DNA of 64,000 nucleotides from Cricetomys ansorgei (lineage: Eukaryota > Chordata > Mammalia > Rodentia > Nesomyidae), in assembly GCA_026225945.1 (NCBI GenBank), contig JAMJFZ010002500.1, forward strand, positions 4,474,501-4,538,500. Direction: 5' to 3'. Position numbers and translations under genes: made by a program. Below are positions 12,096 through 22,274 of the stretch, one piece after another. The notes beneath the pieces were generated by a model. That model searched no databases. It saw only the letters and a list, made by a program, of their open reading frames with translations, and was not told where the DNA came from. Each line of letters begins with the position of its first letter. Within the stretch, counting starts at the first letter, position 1.

Positions 12096-12540
12096 GTATC
12101 AAGTTGGCATTAAAAACTAAGCAATACACACACCAAAAGAAAAAGGAAAGTTAGGAGAAAAGTAAATGCATCGCAAAGGCTGGAAGAAATTCTTTATTCC
12201 GAAACCACTGGGGATGCGTAGATTATGTTGGAAATCCAGTATCCTATTTTAAGAATTGGGGTTGGATATCTACTTAATGGTGCAAACCCAATGGGAGGCA
12301 TTAATTCAAGAATTAAAATCCTTATGTTCAAAAGTAAAGTTATGAAGCTTGATGGAGTAGAACTCAAGATATTTGTTATGGTCTAGGAGCACAAAAAGAC
12401 TTCTTTAAATAGAGTTGAGTACTACAGAGAAATATTAGCTAACTGGGTGGCATCAATAATAAGGATTTCTGGTGAATGAATACTGCTAAAGAGGTTGACA
12501 AAATGGAAGAAGGCATTTTCAACATCTAAAACCAACTAGG
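12096..12540. other. Unassigned sequence
   Basis: About 445 bp upstream (relative to the element) of the truncated Lx. No gene or repeat recognised. It may be the pre-insertion flank. Confidence 0.4.
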
Positions 12541-12735
12541 GGCCGGAGAGACGGCTCAGTGGTTAAGAGCACTTGCTGATCTTGCAAAGGCTTCAAGGCT
12601 GGTTCCTAGAACCTGTGTCTGGTGACTTACAACTGCCTGTAACTCCAGGTCCAGGGACCCTGCCCTCATCACTCTCTGCAGGCACCTCTACACATGGACA
12701 CAGACACACGTGTGTAAGTGTGATTAAATGAAACA
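12541..12735 (+). mobile_element. B3/B2-family SINE
   Basis: The tRNA-like head 'gccggagagacggctcag' and 'gttaagagcacttgctg' carries the A box. It is followed by 'acaactgcctgtaactccag', typical of the B3 body, and ends in a short A-rich segment. The B box ('ggttcctagaacc') is mutated. Confidence 0.88.
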
Positions 12736-12808
12736 ACAATGTTACCATCTGGAATAGGAAAAGGATGTCTTCAAAACAGCAAGAGTAAAGCAGCTCTCCT
12801 CCTGTGTT

Positions 12809-12828
12809 CTCTCTCTCTCTCTCTCTCG

Positions 12829-12861
<33 letters not shown>

Positions 12862-12884
12862 TGTGTCATGTGTCTCTGTCTCTG

Positions 12885-12919
<35 letters not shown>

Positions 12920-12943
12920 GTGTCATGTGTCTCTATCTCTCTC

Positions 12944-13038
<95 letters not shown>
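12809..13038. repeat. Compound (CT)n(TG)n(CT)n(CA)n microsatellite, 230 bp
   Basis: Order of blocks: CT (12809-12843), TG (12844-12866), a TCTCTG/CT mixture with two TGTCATGTG interruptions (12867-13003), and CA (13004-13037). The long Ser/Leu-rich plus-strand frames and the Arg/Glu-rich minus-strand frame are artefacts. The CT blocks are long polypyrimidine tracts, and the TG and CA blocks are alternating purine-pyrimidine. Confidence 0.97.
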
Positions 13039-13042
<4 letters not shown>

Positions 13043-13059
13043 CTCATCCGCTCAGGACT

Positions 13060-13245
13060 CCTGCAGAAATGTTGTGTGCTTTCCTCACTCCTGCCTCAGG
13101 GCCTTTGCCCATGCTCTTGTTGTTCAACCCCGAATTTCTCCTTGCACATGCTCTCTTCCCAGATGGCTAGCCTCCCCCTACATACACACTTCCTTTACAT
13201 TATCAGTAAGACATCCCCATCATTCCACTAAGCCCAGCACCCTCA
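13060..13245 (+). mobile_element. L2 LINE 3' region, first part
   Basis: 'cctcagggcctttgcccatg', 'ttcccagatggctag' and 'taagacatccccatcattc' follow the L2 3' region. The copy is interrupted by a B3 SINE and continues after it. Confidence 0.75.
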
Positions 13246-13450
13246 GAGCTGAAGACATGGCTCAGCAGTTAAGAACACTTCCTGTTCTTGCACAGGGGTG
13301 GGATTTAGCTCCCAGAAGCAACATCAGGCAGCTCACAAACACTTGTGATTCCAATTCAAGGGAATCTGATGCCTTCTTCTGGACTCTCCAGACATTTTGC
13401 ACACGCATGCATGTACTCAAGCACACACATATACAGGCAAAATAAGAGGC
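13246..13450 (+). mobile_element. B3/B2-family SINE inserted in L2
   Basis: Head 'gacatggctcagcagttaag', then 'ctgatgccttcttctgg' and a CA-rich end 'gcacacgcatgcatg' identify a B2/B3-type SINE. It sits between two collinear L2 pieces, so it is younger than the L2. It is followed by an ID-like scrap at about 13457-13500. Confidence 0.85.
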
Positions 13451-13504
13451 AGCATCCTTGGCCTGGGGTATAGTCCAATGGCAGTGTTAGGCATACAATA
13501 AACA

Positions 13505-13708
13505 AAATAACTCAAAGCCCTCTTATCGCTCAGACACTCCAGCTCATTTTCCTGATTCATTTTTCTTCACAATACTCATGGCCCTCTGACATACTCTATC
13601 TTCTTGTCTGGCTGCTCCTGGAAAGTGTATTATTCATCATTTTAGCTCCAGCAATGCCTATAAAATGCCTGGATCGGCAGACATTATTGAATGAATAAGT
13701 ACATGAAG
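13505..13708 (+). mobile_element. L2 LINE 3' end, second part
   Basis: 'ctgacatactctatcttcttgtc', 'cagcaatgcctataaaatgcctgg' and the terminal 'cattattgaatgaataag' follow the L2 3' terminus, collinear with the piece before the B3 SINE. Confidence 0.8.
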
Positions 13709-13734
13709 GAATGAATTTAAACAATTTTCTCTAG

Positions 13735-13838
13735 CAAGGCATCATAGTACACGCACATGTTCATAAAATTCCAGCTACTTGGAAAGCTATGGCAGGCTCG
13801 AGCCCCTGAGTTTGAGACCAGCCTGGGTAACTTTAGCA
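13735..13838 (+). mobile_element. Old 7SL-derived monomer (proto-B1 / FLAM-like)
   Basis: 'ttccagctacttggaaagct' and 'gagtttgagaccagcctggg' are the 7SL-derived core shared by Alu-like monomers and early B1. The copy lacks the younger B1 internal features and is diverged. Confidence 0.75.
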
Positions 13839-14159
13839 GCTACTGATATCTCATTCCCAAGTGCATATCCCACCATATTTGATCTCTTTCTAACAAAATT
13901 CTAGACAAAATAAAATTGATAGTTGCTGCCCAGCCCAGTGACTTCCAGCTGCTTCCCTATGAACTTTCAGGGAACATTCTGCAAGTGGCGGCCTCTCCCT
14001 CAACTCCTGAATGCTGTGTGGTTGTCCCAGAAGCTGGGAAGTATGTTTTTGAACCTTGAATGTATGATGCTGTTTCTGAACTTTCCTGTTTTTGTCTCCC
14101 ATCACTGGAACAAGCCCATTGCCAGTTCTGAGGACATTAAAGGCCAAGAGCTAAGGCCT
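13839..14159. other. Unassigned sequence
   Basis: Opposite-strand frames overlap here (13890-14147 minus, 13923-14168 plus). Neither shows a domain, and codon content does not favour either. Confidence 0.35.
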
Positions 14160-15011
14160 ACGGGTTAAACACTCCAGTTTTCACTTGTATTTTGTCATTA
14201 AGAGTTTGGGTGACAGGTGGTTAATACTCCACTTAGAAAAATAATTAAAAAGAAGGTCAGACTCCATTCACCTTACATTTTTCCTCTTGTTGGGAAGAAT
14301 CTCCCCTCAGCTGAAAAAATCTTAAATAAGGAGAAGCTTAAAAAAATAATTTCTGTATCAGTAAACGGATGCATTTTCCAGGATGCTGAGACACACACTT
14401 TATTATTTAGTATTGTTGGGAGAAATGTTTGCAATGTGGCATGAAATAGTCTCAGGCTGCTTCACTAAAATGAAGGGGACCAAAAAGAGTGTTTACATAT
14501 TAACATAAAGTATTTAGCAGGGGACCCAGCAGCAAGGTGGGGAAGGAAAGGGCTGTGACTTTTATTGCTGTTCATTCCCATTAAATCTGTGGTTTGTGGT
14601 CATTTTTACTGTAGCAGGCTTGGAAACTTTACCACAGACTATGGGAGCTACAGTTAAAGATTTCATAAACGATCCCTTCCAAAGATCAGAAACTTTCTAG
14701 ATGCTCTTAATGATTAGGAAAATGTGAATGACCAAGTAACTAAAAATGTTTTCAAAAATCAATCGGTCTCGTTATGTGCTTTGTTCAATCGTTGAAGCTC
14801 AATGTTTTCTCAAGCCCGTGAGTGTTAACCAGTGCAGCGGGTGAGAATGCTTTCCAATAATCGTCTTCCCCGTGCATATTTCCTGACTTCTGTCTCAGTT
14901 CCACACGTGGCGGGCCCCTTGCACCTGTTTATAATGCTGTTTTATCAAGGTCAAATGCCAAAGGCAAGTTGTCTTAAGCATTTCCAATAACTATTAGGTT
15001 CTTAAAGGCAA
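14160..15011. other. Repeat-free single-copy island
   Basis: About 850 bp without a recognisable repeat, between SINE-rich flanks. Composition is mixed, with AT-rich and moderately GC-rich stretches. A 75-codon plus frame (14217-14444) is Lys-rich and not recognised. The lack of transposon debris makes it a candidate conserved non-coding stretch, but that needs cross-species alignment. Confidence 0.4.
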
Positions 15012-15045
15012 TGTGGTGTGTGTGTGTGCATGTGTGTGTGCTTTA
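15012..15045. repeat. Interrupted (TG)n
   Basis: Two TG runs separated by a CATG interruption, about 30 bp in total. Confidence 0.85.
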
Positions 15046-15185
15046 AAGAAAAATCTCTGAGTTTTCACATAGCACTGACTTCAGAAAGTATTAAAAAGTT
15101 AGCTAGGGGAGGATCTTAGAAAAATTGAATCTCTTAGTGAGAAAAAAATCTTTGGAATTTTAAAGCTACTACATTTTATTTATCT

Positions 15186-15512
15186 GTGTTTGTGTACTTA
15201 TGTGTATATAAACATGGATGTGTGGGCACACATGCATACATCTGTGTGTGTGCATGCATGTGGAGGCCAGAAGTTGATAGCAGGTGTCTTTCTCAATCAC
15301 TCTTTCTCTTACTTTTCCGAACAAGGCTTCTCACTGAGTCTGGAGCTCACCAATTGGCTAGACTGATCCTGTGAGCACCCAGGGATGCACCTGTCTCTGC
15401 CTCCCCAGTGCGGGATTGTGGGTGCATACCACCAGGCACAGCTTTTTACAAGAGCACTGGGGGTCTGAGCGCAAATCTCCACTTCCAAAGTAAGCACTTT
15501 CCCACCTCCCTA
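15186..15512 (-). mobile_element. B4A-type SINE
   Basis: The tail region has 'gtgtgtgtgcatgcatgtgg' and 'aggccagaagttgatagcag'. The B1-like body has complements of 'cttctcactgagtctggagc' and 'ctctgcctccccagtgcggg'. A degraded ID-like head lies at about 15440-15512. All are in minus orientation, and three short open frames overlap it. Confidence 0.8.
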
Positions 15513-17310
15513 TCCTGTGAAGCTCACCTTTCCCTATATGTAACAACAGTTAAAGAACAAGAGACCATAGCTTTGAGAGAGAGCAAGGTTGGAGCATGTG
15601 GAACAGGTTGGAGGGAGGATTGGGAAAGATGAAAATGATGTCATTATAGTTTAATTTAAAAAATTAAATTAATTAAAAATATACCCAAAGAAGTGAAGCT
15701 GGTGTCAGTCAACTAATAAGAATAATGTGGAATCAATGCTAAGTCCTGTGAGGTCCCACTGTGGTTTGTATCACCCACTGTGGTTTGTTTCTGTCATCCC
15801 TGCATGTAGGCAAACACCAAACCCTCAACACTGGAAATGTGGTTGTTTTCTGGTCTCCCCTTGCCTCTGTGACTGTTATTGCCTGGCTTCAGGCCCACAC
15901 TGTCTCCCTCTGGTACCAGAGCAGGACCTTCTGTGCAGCTGTTCTACCACGAGGCTCCCCTCATGCCAGCTTGCTCTCTATGAGGCAGAAAAAAATCTAT
16001 GTAACAACTCACATCACTCCATGTCCTGGTTCAATGTGGTCCTGTTAGTATTGATGTCCAGTCTTAGCTCTTCATCCTCGTATACAAAGTTCTTTACAAT
16101 TGTCTGGAACCCTAGTCTCCCCCTCAGCCCCTCCACTGTCACAGGCCACCCTCAAGAACTCTGCTTCAGTCCCCGGGAAGAAATCCTGTCACTCTGCTCC
16201 TGAAGTTGTTGCCATGGCTTACCCAACTGGCAACATTCATTTAAGCTTTGGGAAATCTGTACTCACCCTTTAACAGCAATCCAGATGTCAAGTCTTCTAT
16301 GTTTCTGAAGCACTTGGGGGAAAGGTCAACACACTTTTACCCTTGTAATAAAGGCTGCTGGCCGCCAGTCCTGCTCTCCAATGTGGGCGGCTGAGCCATG
16401 AACAGCCTGTCTTGATCAACACATTAGCTGAGGCGTGGCTCTCCTTCCCAGATACTCATGTGGCTTTCCACTTTCCATGGAAGGAAAAACAGCACAATTC
16501 AGAGTTAGTCAGTCAGTATAAAAGTAAAAGTGAGAATAGCATGGTTCTTGGGTTGCCGAGTGTTGGGTTTTGCATTGCATTATAAGTTTTCATTAAGTAT
16601 CACATTTTTGAGGTACAAGTCAGTAAATAATGAAGTGTTAATTGGGGATGGAGATACCCCAAGGAGCAGCTCTCCATCTCCTCATTCCCCAGCGAGTGCT
16701 CTGTCCTTTGAGCAGTAAGTCATCAACCACAACACATCATTAGCTTCATCGTTTTAGAGAATCAGTTCTGGCTAATGGCTAAAAATTGGTTAAGTAGGAT
16801 GTTTCTCTGACAGCAGCCCTGGAAGTGATGAGAAAATAATGGGTCTCTTCCTTAGGCAAAAAAATAATTAGCAATAAGGGGTTGTCCAAGTTCAATTAAG
16901 TACTGATTTGCCAACACAGTGAACAATACATTAGAATACGGAGCATCCAGGTCAGGATTGATCTGAAGCAAACAAAGATGCAAGCATAAACAGAAGCAGA
17001 CCAGTAGCCTGTTTCTCCTTCTTCTGTTTAGTCCAATGTTGAGGCACTTGTCAATCAAAACTCTTAAATGCCCAAGAGAGCAATAATGAAAATGTCCCTC
17101 TTTCTCAGGAGGTAAGCCATGAAAACTATGGACAGGTTGCAAATTCACAAGTTTATTTCTATTCCAAAAATATTTTATCAGTGATATCCACACTATAAGG
17201 ACTGGATCAGGAGGCGTCACCAAGAATTGGAAATTGCTGGGTAATTTCAAGAGTTATTAAACACTAAAGACAAGAAACTTCTTTTCATATCAATATCCCC
17301 AGTTAAGAGG
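15513..17310. other. Long unassigned stretch with two chance-like open frames
   Basis: No repeat recognised over about 1.8 kb. A 158-codon plus frame (15727-16203, non-ATG start, internal ATG at 15736) is rich in Cys, Ser and Pro, as expected of C/T-rich DNA, and has no motif. A 132-codon minus frame (16852-17250) is discussed separately. Both are more likely chance than genes. Confidence 0.4.
16852..17250 (-). other. Unrecognised 132-codon frame with an acceptor-like site (low-confidence exon candidate)
   Basis: The last 36 codons of this minus-strand frame have a more protein-like composition than the rest. They are preceded on the same strand by a pyrimidine-rich 'ctttgtttgcttcag', a good match to a 3' splice acceptor (reverse complement ending at about 16962). 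The frame then ends at a stop at 16852-16854. No family was recognised and no partner exon or polyadenylation signal was identified. It may be a terminal exon of an unannotated transcript or a coincidence. Confidence 0.15.
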
Positions 17311-17315
17311 TCCTT

Positions 17316-17424
17316 GATGGTCTCTACCTCACTATAGAGCCAAAGCTGGCCTTGAACCTCTGGCCCTCTTACCTCCACCTTCCAAGTACTGGTACCATAG
17401 ATGTAAGTCACCATGTCTGGCTTT
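17316..17424 (-). mobile_element. Old B1-like SINE fragment
   Basis: 'aagctggccttgaacctctg', 'ttccaagtact' and 'gtaagtcaccatgtctggc' are the reverse complement of a B1 body. It is strongly diverged. Confidence 0.75.
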
Positions 17425-17593
17425 CAACTAAGATTCTAAACATAATAAAGGTGATAAGATGCAACAACTGCTATATATATTTTCTAGCAGAAGATTAATG
17501 TACAGAAATTATTTTTAAAAACTCAAAGAAAATTACTTGGAAAACTAGTTTAGGAACAGGTAACTCATATAGGAAAACACTAAATTATTTTTT

Positions 17594-18016
17594 GTATTAA
17601 CCAGTTTTCTGTCACTGTAATAAAAGTACCCAACATGGGTTACTTGTGAATGAAAGTGAGGTTGAGTTTGGCACATGAGTTCTGGAAGTGCAAGTTGGAA
17701 GTCTGGTGACTCTATTGTCCTGGGCTTTGAGTATAATCAACACATCATGGTGAGAGTACAAGTTGTGGCAAATTCTCTCCTCTCAATCAAGGAAGAAGAC
17801 AGAGGGTGATCAGAGAGTAAGAGCAACAGGGAGAGAAAGAAACTGAGGTCCCACAATTCCTATAGGAGCGTGTCTTCAGTAACCTCTAGGGTTACTGAAG
17901 CTTTCCATCAGATCACACCTCTGTGAGGTCCACAGCACCGATCTGTCAACACTGATCCCTGGGGACTAAGCTTTCATATATGGACCTTGAGGGACACGCA
18001 TCCAAACCACAGCTCT
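17594..18016 (-). mobile_element. ERVL-MaLR LTR (ORR1/MT-like)
   Basis: In the plus direction the sequence opens with 'ttttctgtcactgtaataaaa', passes 'catcatggtgagag' and 'gggactaagctttca', and closes with 'catccaaaccac'. This is the reverse complement of a MaLR LTR, whose 3' end has the AATAAA-rich segment and CAGTGACAGAAA-like terminus. No internal region remains next to it, so it may be a solo LTR. Confidence 0.65.
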
Positions 18017-19090
18017 GAGAAATAGTCAAGAGAAATCAAACAGAAATCTGGATATTTGAGTTAAAGTGTGAAGCTACCGTTTCGTCTCTAGACTGGCAAA
18101 TACTGCAAGCCTCACACAGTTCTGACAAGAGCAACCCACCAACGGTGCAACTAAATCGAGATGGGCATATGCAGTTTCTAGAAAAAGACCCTCTCCTCTC
18201 CACTCCGTGGTCCTTCTCTCACTGAGGAAGACTTGGGAATGAGCACCCATTGCTGGATCACTTATATGAAAAGATAATGACCCCTGAACTAGCCAGTAAT
18301 CTATCTGCTTGCATGATAAGAAAAATTCATAAGCCAAGAGTCTCACTGAGTTTTTCTCAAAGGAGGAAAAAGAAGAATCCTAGAGGATGGGTAATAACGA
18401 GCTCTTCTACTTTGGTTAGGACAAAATAACTACATATCTATACATATCTGACTAAGAGAAGTTAACGTTAAAAGAGAAAACCACCACTCTATGTCTGAAA
18501 CTAAGATGAGCCTCTTAGACCTTAATTAAGGGACTGCGTGTGGCCAGGTTCCTTACTAAGCAAAACCAGCTACTCATCTCATACAAAATGTCTTTGGGAA
18601 AAGTCTTCTGTCCCTGACAATGCAATGCAGGAGAAGGATGGTGTTCCTCTAGAAAGCATGGCTTCTTATAGACGAATATTGGGTTGACATCAGCCTTAGA
18701 GATGCAATACTTAGAATGAGTCTGATTGGATTCAGCCAAGGATGAAGCTGTCACTGAATGGCAGCCGCCAGAGGGCCATTTACTGAAAGGAGCTGGCATT
18801 GATTGGAAAGTTTTTAAACCAATTCCGATGTTTGCTTGTTTTCTCAGATACACATCTATCATATTTTGACTAAGTAGATTTAAACCTGCTCTGGTGTTTG
18901 TATATCCCTTCTATGAATAGAGAGTAAATCGCTTAGGTCTTGATGTTACAGGATAGCTACCCAAGTTCACGGCTACAGATCAGCTTTTGACAGGTATAAC
19001 CAGTGGTGGGGAGAAAGTGGGGATTGTTGAAGGTGAGAAGTTCTTCTACACTTATGATAGGAAAAGCTAGAGAGCAAGTATATATTAATC
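18017..19090. other. Single-copy-looking stretch
   Basis: No repeat recognised over about 1.07 kb. Minus frames at 18074-18346 and 18515-18862 are unrecognised. A CTCF-like motif lies at 18765-18778. Confidence 0.4.
18765..18778 (+). promoter_or_regulatory. CTCF-like core motif (candidate)
   Basis: 'ccgccagagggcca' fits the CTCF core (CCNCNAGRGGGC) at the high-information positions. It lies in single-copy DNA rather than in a B2 SINE, the usual source of lineage-specific CTCF sites in rodents. Motif resemblance only. Confidence 0.3.
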
Positions 19091-19345
19091 ATTAAAAGAG
19101 CAGAAACTTATACAATGTATGCGTCATGAAATACTCTAAAGTTGTTAAGATGAATTAGATCCAAATATATTCACATAAATAAATATTAAAAATAGAATGT
19201 TTGGTCAAGAAAAAAACAGAATTGTATCTATAGTATGATAACTGTGTCATATATTCTGTTTATTTGTATATGTTTGCATTTAGGGTGAGAGGAAAATCAT
19301 AGACCAGACACACTCAATTATGGAGAAAGTAGTAAATGCATAGAA
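19090..19345 (+). mobile_element. Ancient L1M ORF2 end / 3' UTR fragment
   Basis: 'tgaaatactctaaagttgtt', 'gaattagatccaaatatatt', 'attgtatctatagtatgat' and 'tgtttgcatttaggg' follow the end of ORF2 in old L1M elements ('gaatactatgcagctatt...' consensus region). Many stops; AT-rich. Confidence 0.6.
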
Positions 19346-19630
19346 TAAAAGAAGGTAACTTGAACTTTGAAGCCAATGTTAACATTTACATTAGAGTGAT
19401 GTATTTGGTATGTTTTTATGTTTTATGTATTGCTAAAACCGGTTCTACTTCTTAAACAATTGCACAAAAAAAATCTAAAGAAAAACCTTCTAAAACCATG
19501 AATTTTTTTCCCTCTAACAACCAGAAAAGGAAATTTTAAGGGAAGGTTATCCACCCCCTGCTTCCCCCTCTACTACTATATTTGAGCTGCATTGTCCTTT
19601 CATCTCCAATTCAAAAGAGACAAGCACAAC
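19346..19630. other. AT-rich spacer
   Basis: Nothing recognised between the L1M fragment and the ORR1-type LTR. Confidence 0.4.
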
Positions 19631-20012
19631 TGTTGTGGTGTGAATTTCATATGCACTCTCAATGGGCTTGTGTGTTGAATGCCTGGTCCTGAGCTAATAG
19701 GACTAGTTGGGAGGATGGTGGATGATTTAGAAGCTGAGAGCTAGCTGGAGGAAGTGGACCACTGTGAATATGACATTGGATGTAATCAATGGCCAGTCCT
19801 CAGTTCTCTGCCTGCTTTCTGCTACAGTGAGGTACACAGCTCTCTCCTGAGGCATATTCCCCATTACCACGGCCATGGCATTTTGCTCAAGTTCATAGGG
19901 CCAAGTGATAATCAAGTAAGTCCTCTGAATCAGTGAGCCAAGATAAATCTTTTCTCTCTCAAGTTGTTTCTGTCTGGTGTTTTCTTATGATGATGAGAAA
20001 AGTAACTCATTC
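19631..20012 (+). mobile_element. ERVL-MaLR LTR (ORR1-like)
   Basis: Starts TG with 'tgttgtggtgtgaattt', contains 'agctggaggaagtggacca', 'agccaagataaatcttttc' (polyadenylation region) and 'caagttgtttctgtctggtg', and ends near 'gagaaaagtaact'. This order is that of an ORR1 LTR in plus orientation. No adjoining internal region, so probably solo. Two opposite-strand open frames overlap it and are not genes. Confidence 0.75.
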
Positions 20013-20378
20013 TCTGAGAGTTTCCATAGGAGATTTTTCTCTTCAGAAATAGAAGTAGCTAGAAGAAATGGGGCTTTTAAGATAAACACTCTCCTTCCCG
20101 GCTTTACTGCAAACTTCACCTAGATAATTATGGAGCCAGTTCAAAAGAAGTTAGCATACATTCAGATTCCATATAAACTTGATTCAGTATCCCCTTGTCT
20201 TAGTCATTCCTCTTGCTGTGAAGAGACACCATGACCAAGGAAACTCTTATTTAAAAAGAAAACGTTTAATTGGGAACTTGCTTACAGTTTTATGGGGTTA
20301 ATCCATGATCATTATGGCAGGAAGCAGACAGGCATGGTGCTGGAGAAGTAGCTGAAAGCTTTATATCCTGATCTATAA

Positions 20379-20460
20379 GGAGAGAGAGAGAGAGAAAGAG
20401 AGGGGGGGGAGAGGGAGAGGGAGAGGGAGAGGGAGAGGGAGAGGGAGAGGGAGAGGGAGG
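20379..20460. repeat. Polypurine (GA)n / (GGGAGA)n tract
   Basis: A (GA)n block, a run of eight G, then nine or so GGGAGA hexamers, all purine on the plus strand. It expanded within the MT LTR. The Ser/Leu/Pro-rich minus frames here are artefacts. Confidence 0.95.
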
Positions 20461-20611
20461 GACTGGCATGGGCTTTTGAAACCTCAAAGCCTAACCCTAG
20501 TGACACAGCTCCTCCAACAAGGGCACACCTACTCCAATAAGGTCATACTTTCCAATCCTTCCCAAACAGTTCTACTAACTGGCAACCAAGCATCAAACAT
20601 ATGAGCCTATG

Positions 20612-20942
20612 TGTTGTGGAAGTTTATTTTAGTTGTATTTAAAATAATTGTTTTGTGCACTATTGGGAAAGGGATGCATAGGCCTTAGCATTTTGTATTG
20701 TCTGCAGGTGTTGGATTTCTGTGGGGGACGCTTAATTGCTTATGATCTGCACATGGTATCAGTAGAACACCTAAGGAGTTCTGAATCAAAAAGACACCTA
20801 AGTGTAGATGCTCAGGGTCTCACTGCGAATCTGGCAATGGCCATGATGGTAGTTCCCTCTGCCAAGGTCTGGCAGGGTATGCACTTATGAAATATGCCTC
20901 CTTGTCTTCTTGGCTAAACCACCATGGCAGCAAACTACTACA
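20612..20942 (+). mobile_element. Solo LTR, class II-like, 331 bp, inserted in MT LTR
   Basis: Begins TGTTG and ends TACA, with a near-perfect 6-bp target duplication on either side (cctatg at 20606-20611 and cctgtg at 20943-20948). The two halves of the host LTR join cleanly around it. A homologous copy lies at 41640-42014, sharing 'gttttgtgc', 'ttgtctgcaggtgtt', 'cagtgaaacacct'/'cagtagaacacct' and 'gaggtctggcag'-like segments. A 6-bp duplication suggests an ERVK-class element, but the family name is not known. The open frame 20648-20890 is internal to it. Confidence 0.8.
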
Positions 20943-20976
20943 CCTGTGGGTACCATTCTCATTCAAATCACCATAC

Positions 20977-21324
20977 ATCTAATACAAAATTTTGTAGTTG
21001 TGTCGTAGACTACCATAAATACATTGAGATGACTCTTTAAATTTACTCACATTTATATAATTTTCCTTGTATTAAAGAGGTAGCTATATATGAGAGAGAA
21101 ACAGAGGCATAGTGATAGAAAGAGGCAACAAAACAGCAGAGAGGAAAACTGGGCTCTGTCCTCTCTACCAAATGTGTAGTCTCATGTGTCCACCACGACA
21201 GTGAAGTTACTGAGTGGCTTTAATCCTCCAAGGATTCCCTGTGATGCCCCTTTACAGCTAAACTCAGCTCCCTTGATCCTTGTTCCCCATACCTAACACT
21301 TTGCAGCTAACAATCTCTTCTCCA
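20977..21324. other. Unassigned sequence
   Basis: Nothing recognised. It may include degraded 3' UTR of the neighbouring minus-strand L1M. Confidence 0.35.
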
Positions 21325-21680
21325 TTTGTGAAGAATGGAGAGTGTTCAGTCATTTCAAGAATGTTCTACAAATGGAATCATACAATATCTAACCTCTAAA
21401 GCCTGTTATTTTACCAGGCACCATAATTTTCTGGAGATTCATGAAAGTTGTACCCATCAACTCCTTGCTCTTTCTTACTGCTGGGTTTTATTGCTGCATT
21501 TTCCAGGAGTACACCATAGTTTGCTTGATCATTCACCTGTTTGAAAGAGCTAATTCTAATTTCTATATTTAATAGAACTGATTTCAATGTGTGTGTATTG
21601 GTATTTTTTGTGAACACAAATTTTTATCTTTCTGGGATAATTGAACAAAAATTCAGTGAGAGATGCCCCTGAGTTTGTAG
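21325..21680 (-). mobile_element. Ancient L1M ORF2 fragment
   Basis: 'ttctacaaatggaatcatac', 'ttctggagattcatgaaagt', 'tactgctgggttttattgct' and 'gtgtgtattggtattttttg' are antisense to the well-known L1 ORF2 C-terminal region. Frames on both strands overlap it and are broken. Confidence 0.75.
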
Positions 21681-21721
21681 TGTTCCTAATAAAAAAATGT
21701 GAGACCCAAAAGCCAAGAGGT

Positions 21722-22017
21722 TTCATTAGTCAGTAAAATGCTTGCCACTCAAGAATGAAGGCTTTTGAATCCCAAACATCCATGTAAAAAGCCCGGTATG
21801 GGTATGGAGGTGTGGTCTGTAATCCTAGTACTGAGAAGCTAGAGACATGAAGGTCTCTGAGGCTTGCTGGCCAGCTAATCTGGCAGAAATGATGAGCTCC
21901 AGGTTCAGTGAGAAATGCCACCTCAAATAAATAAATAAATAAATAAATAAGGAGGAAAGCAAGTGAGAAGGACATTCAACATTGATCTCTGGTCTCAATG
22001 AGGACACAAACACATAC

Positions 22018-22056
<39 letters not shown>

Positions 22057-22093
22057 CACACACACGCACACACACACACACGCACACACACAC
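21722..22093 (+). mobile_element. B4A-type SINE with (AAAT)n and (CA)n expansions
   Basis: ID-like head 'agtcagtaaaatgcttgcc', B1-like middle 'gtctgtaatcctagtactga', then 'gagctccaggttcagtgag', an (AAAT)n run (21925-21951), and the CA tail 22019-22092. This is the complete order of a B4A element. Confidence 0.85.
22019..22092. repeat. (CA)n with CG interruptions
   Basis: About 74 bp of CA dinucleotides with four ACACG interruptions, forming the 3' tail of the B4A SINE. The CpG-containing interruptions suggest old mutations copied along the array. Confidence 0.96.
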
Positions 22094-22274
22094 GAGTGGA
22101 GACAGAGTGGTAAAGGAATATGAGAAATGAAATAAAATAAATTTGGATGTGAAGCCCTTTCCCAGTGCTGGAGTGTTTCTGTGTTTTCTGAGTGCTTCCA
22201 GCTTCTGGGCATGACTCAGGATTTTCTGCAGACTTATTCTCTACAATAGGCATGATGGCAAAAATGAGATTTCA

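Larger units (their letters stand above)
20196..20976 (-). mobile_element. MT-type MaLR LTR, split by a younger solo LTR
   Basis: From 'tgtcttagtcattcc' through 'gctgtgaagagacaccatga', 'ggtgctggagaagtagctga' and 'cctccaacaagggcacacct' to 'atatgagcctatg' at 20611 this is a minus-strand MT-family LTR. It is interrupted at 20612 and resumes at about 20943 ('gggtaccattctcattc'), where it reaches its other end. A GA-rich expansion at 20379-20460 lies inside it. Confidence 0.82.

Noticed and set aside
12739..13445. Frames of 101-213 codons in several registers
   Set aside because: Produced by CT, TG and CA repeats. Composition is Ser/Leu or Arg/Glu only over the repeat.
15727..16203. 158-codon plus frame
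   Set aside because: Starts at a non-ATG triplet and is rich in Cys, Ser and Pro as expected of pyrimidine-rich DNA. No motif or splice support, and a second frame overlaps it.
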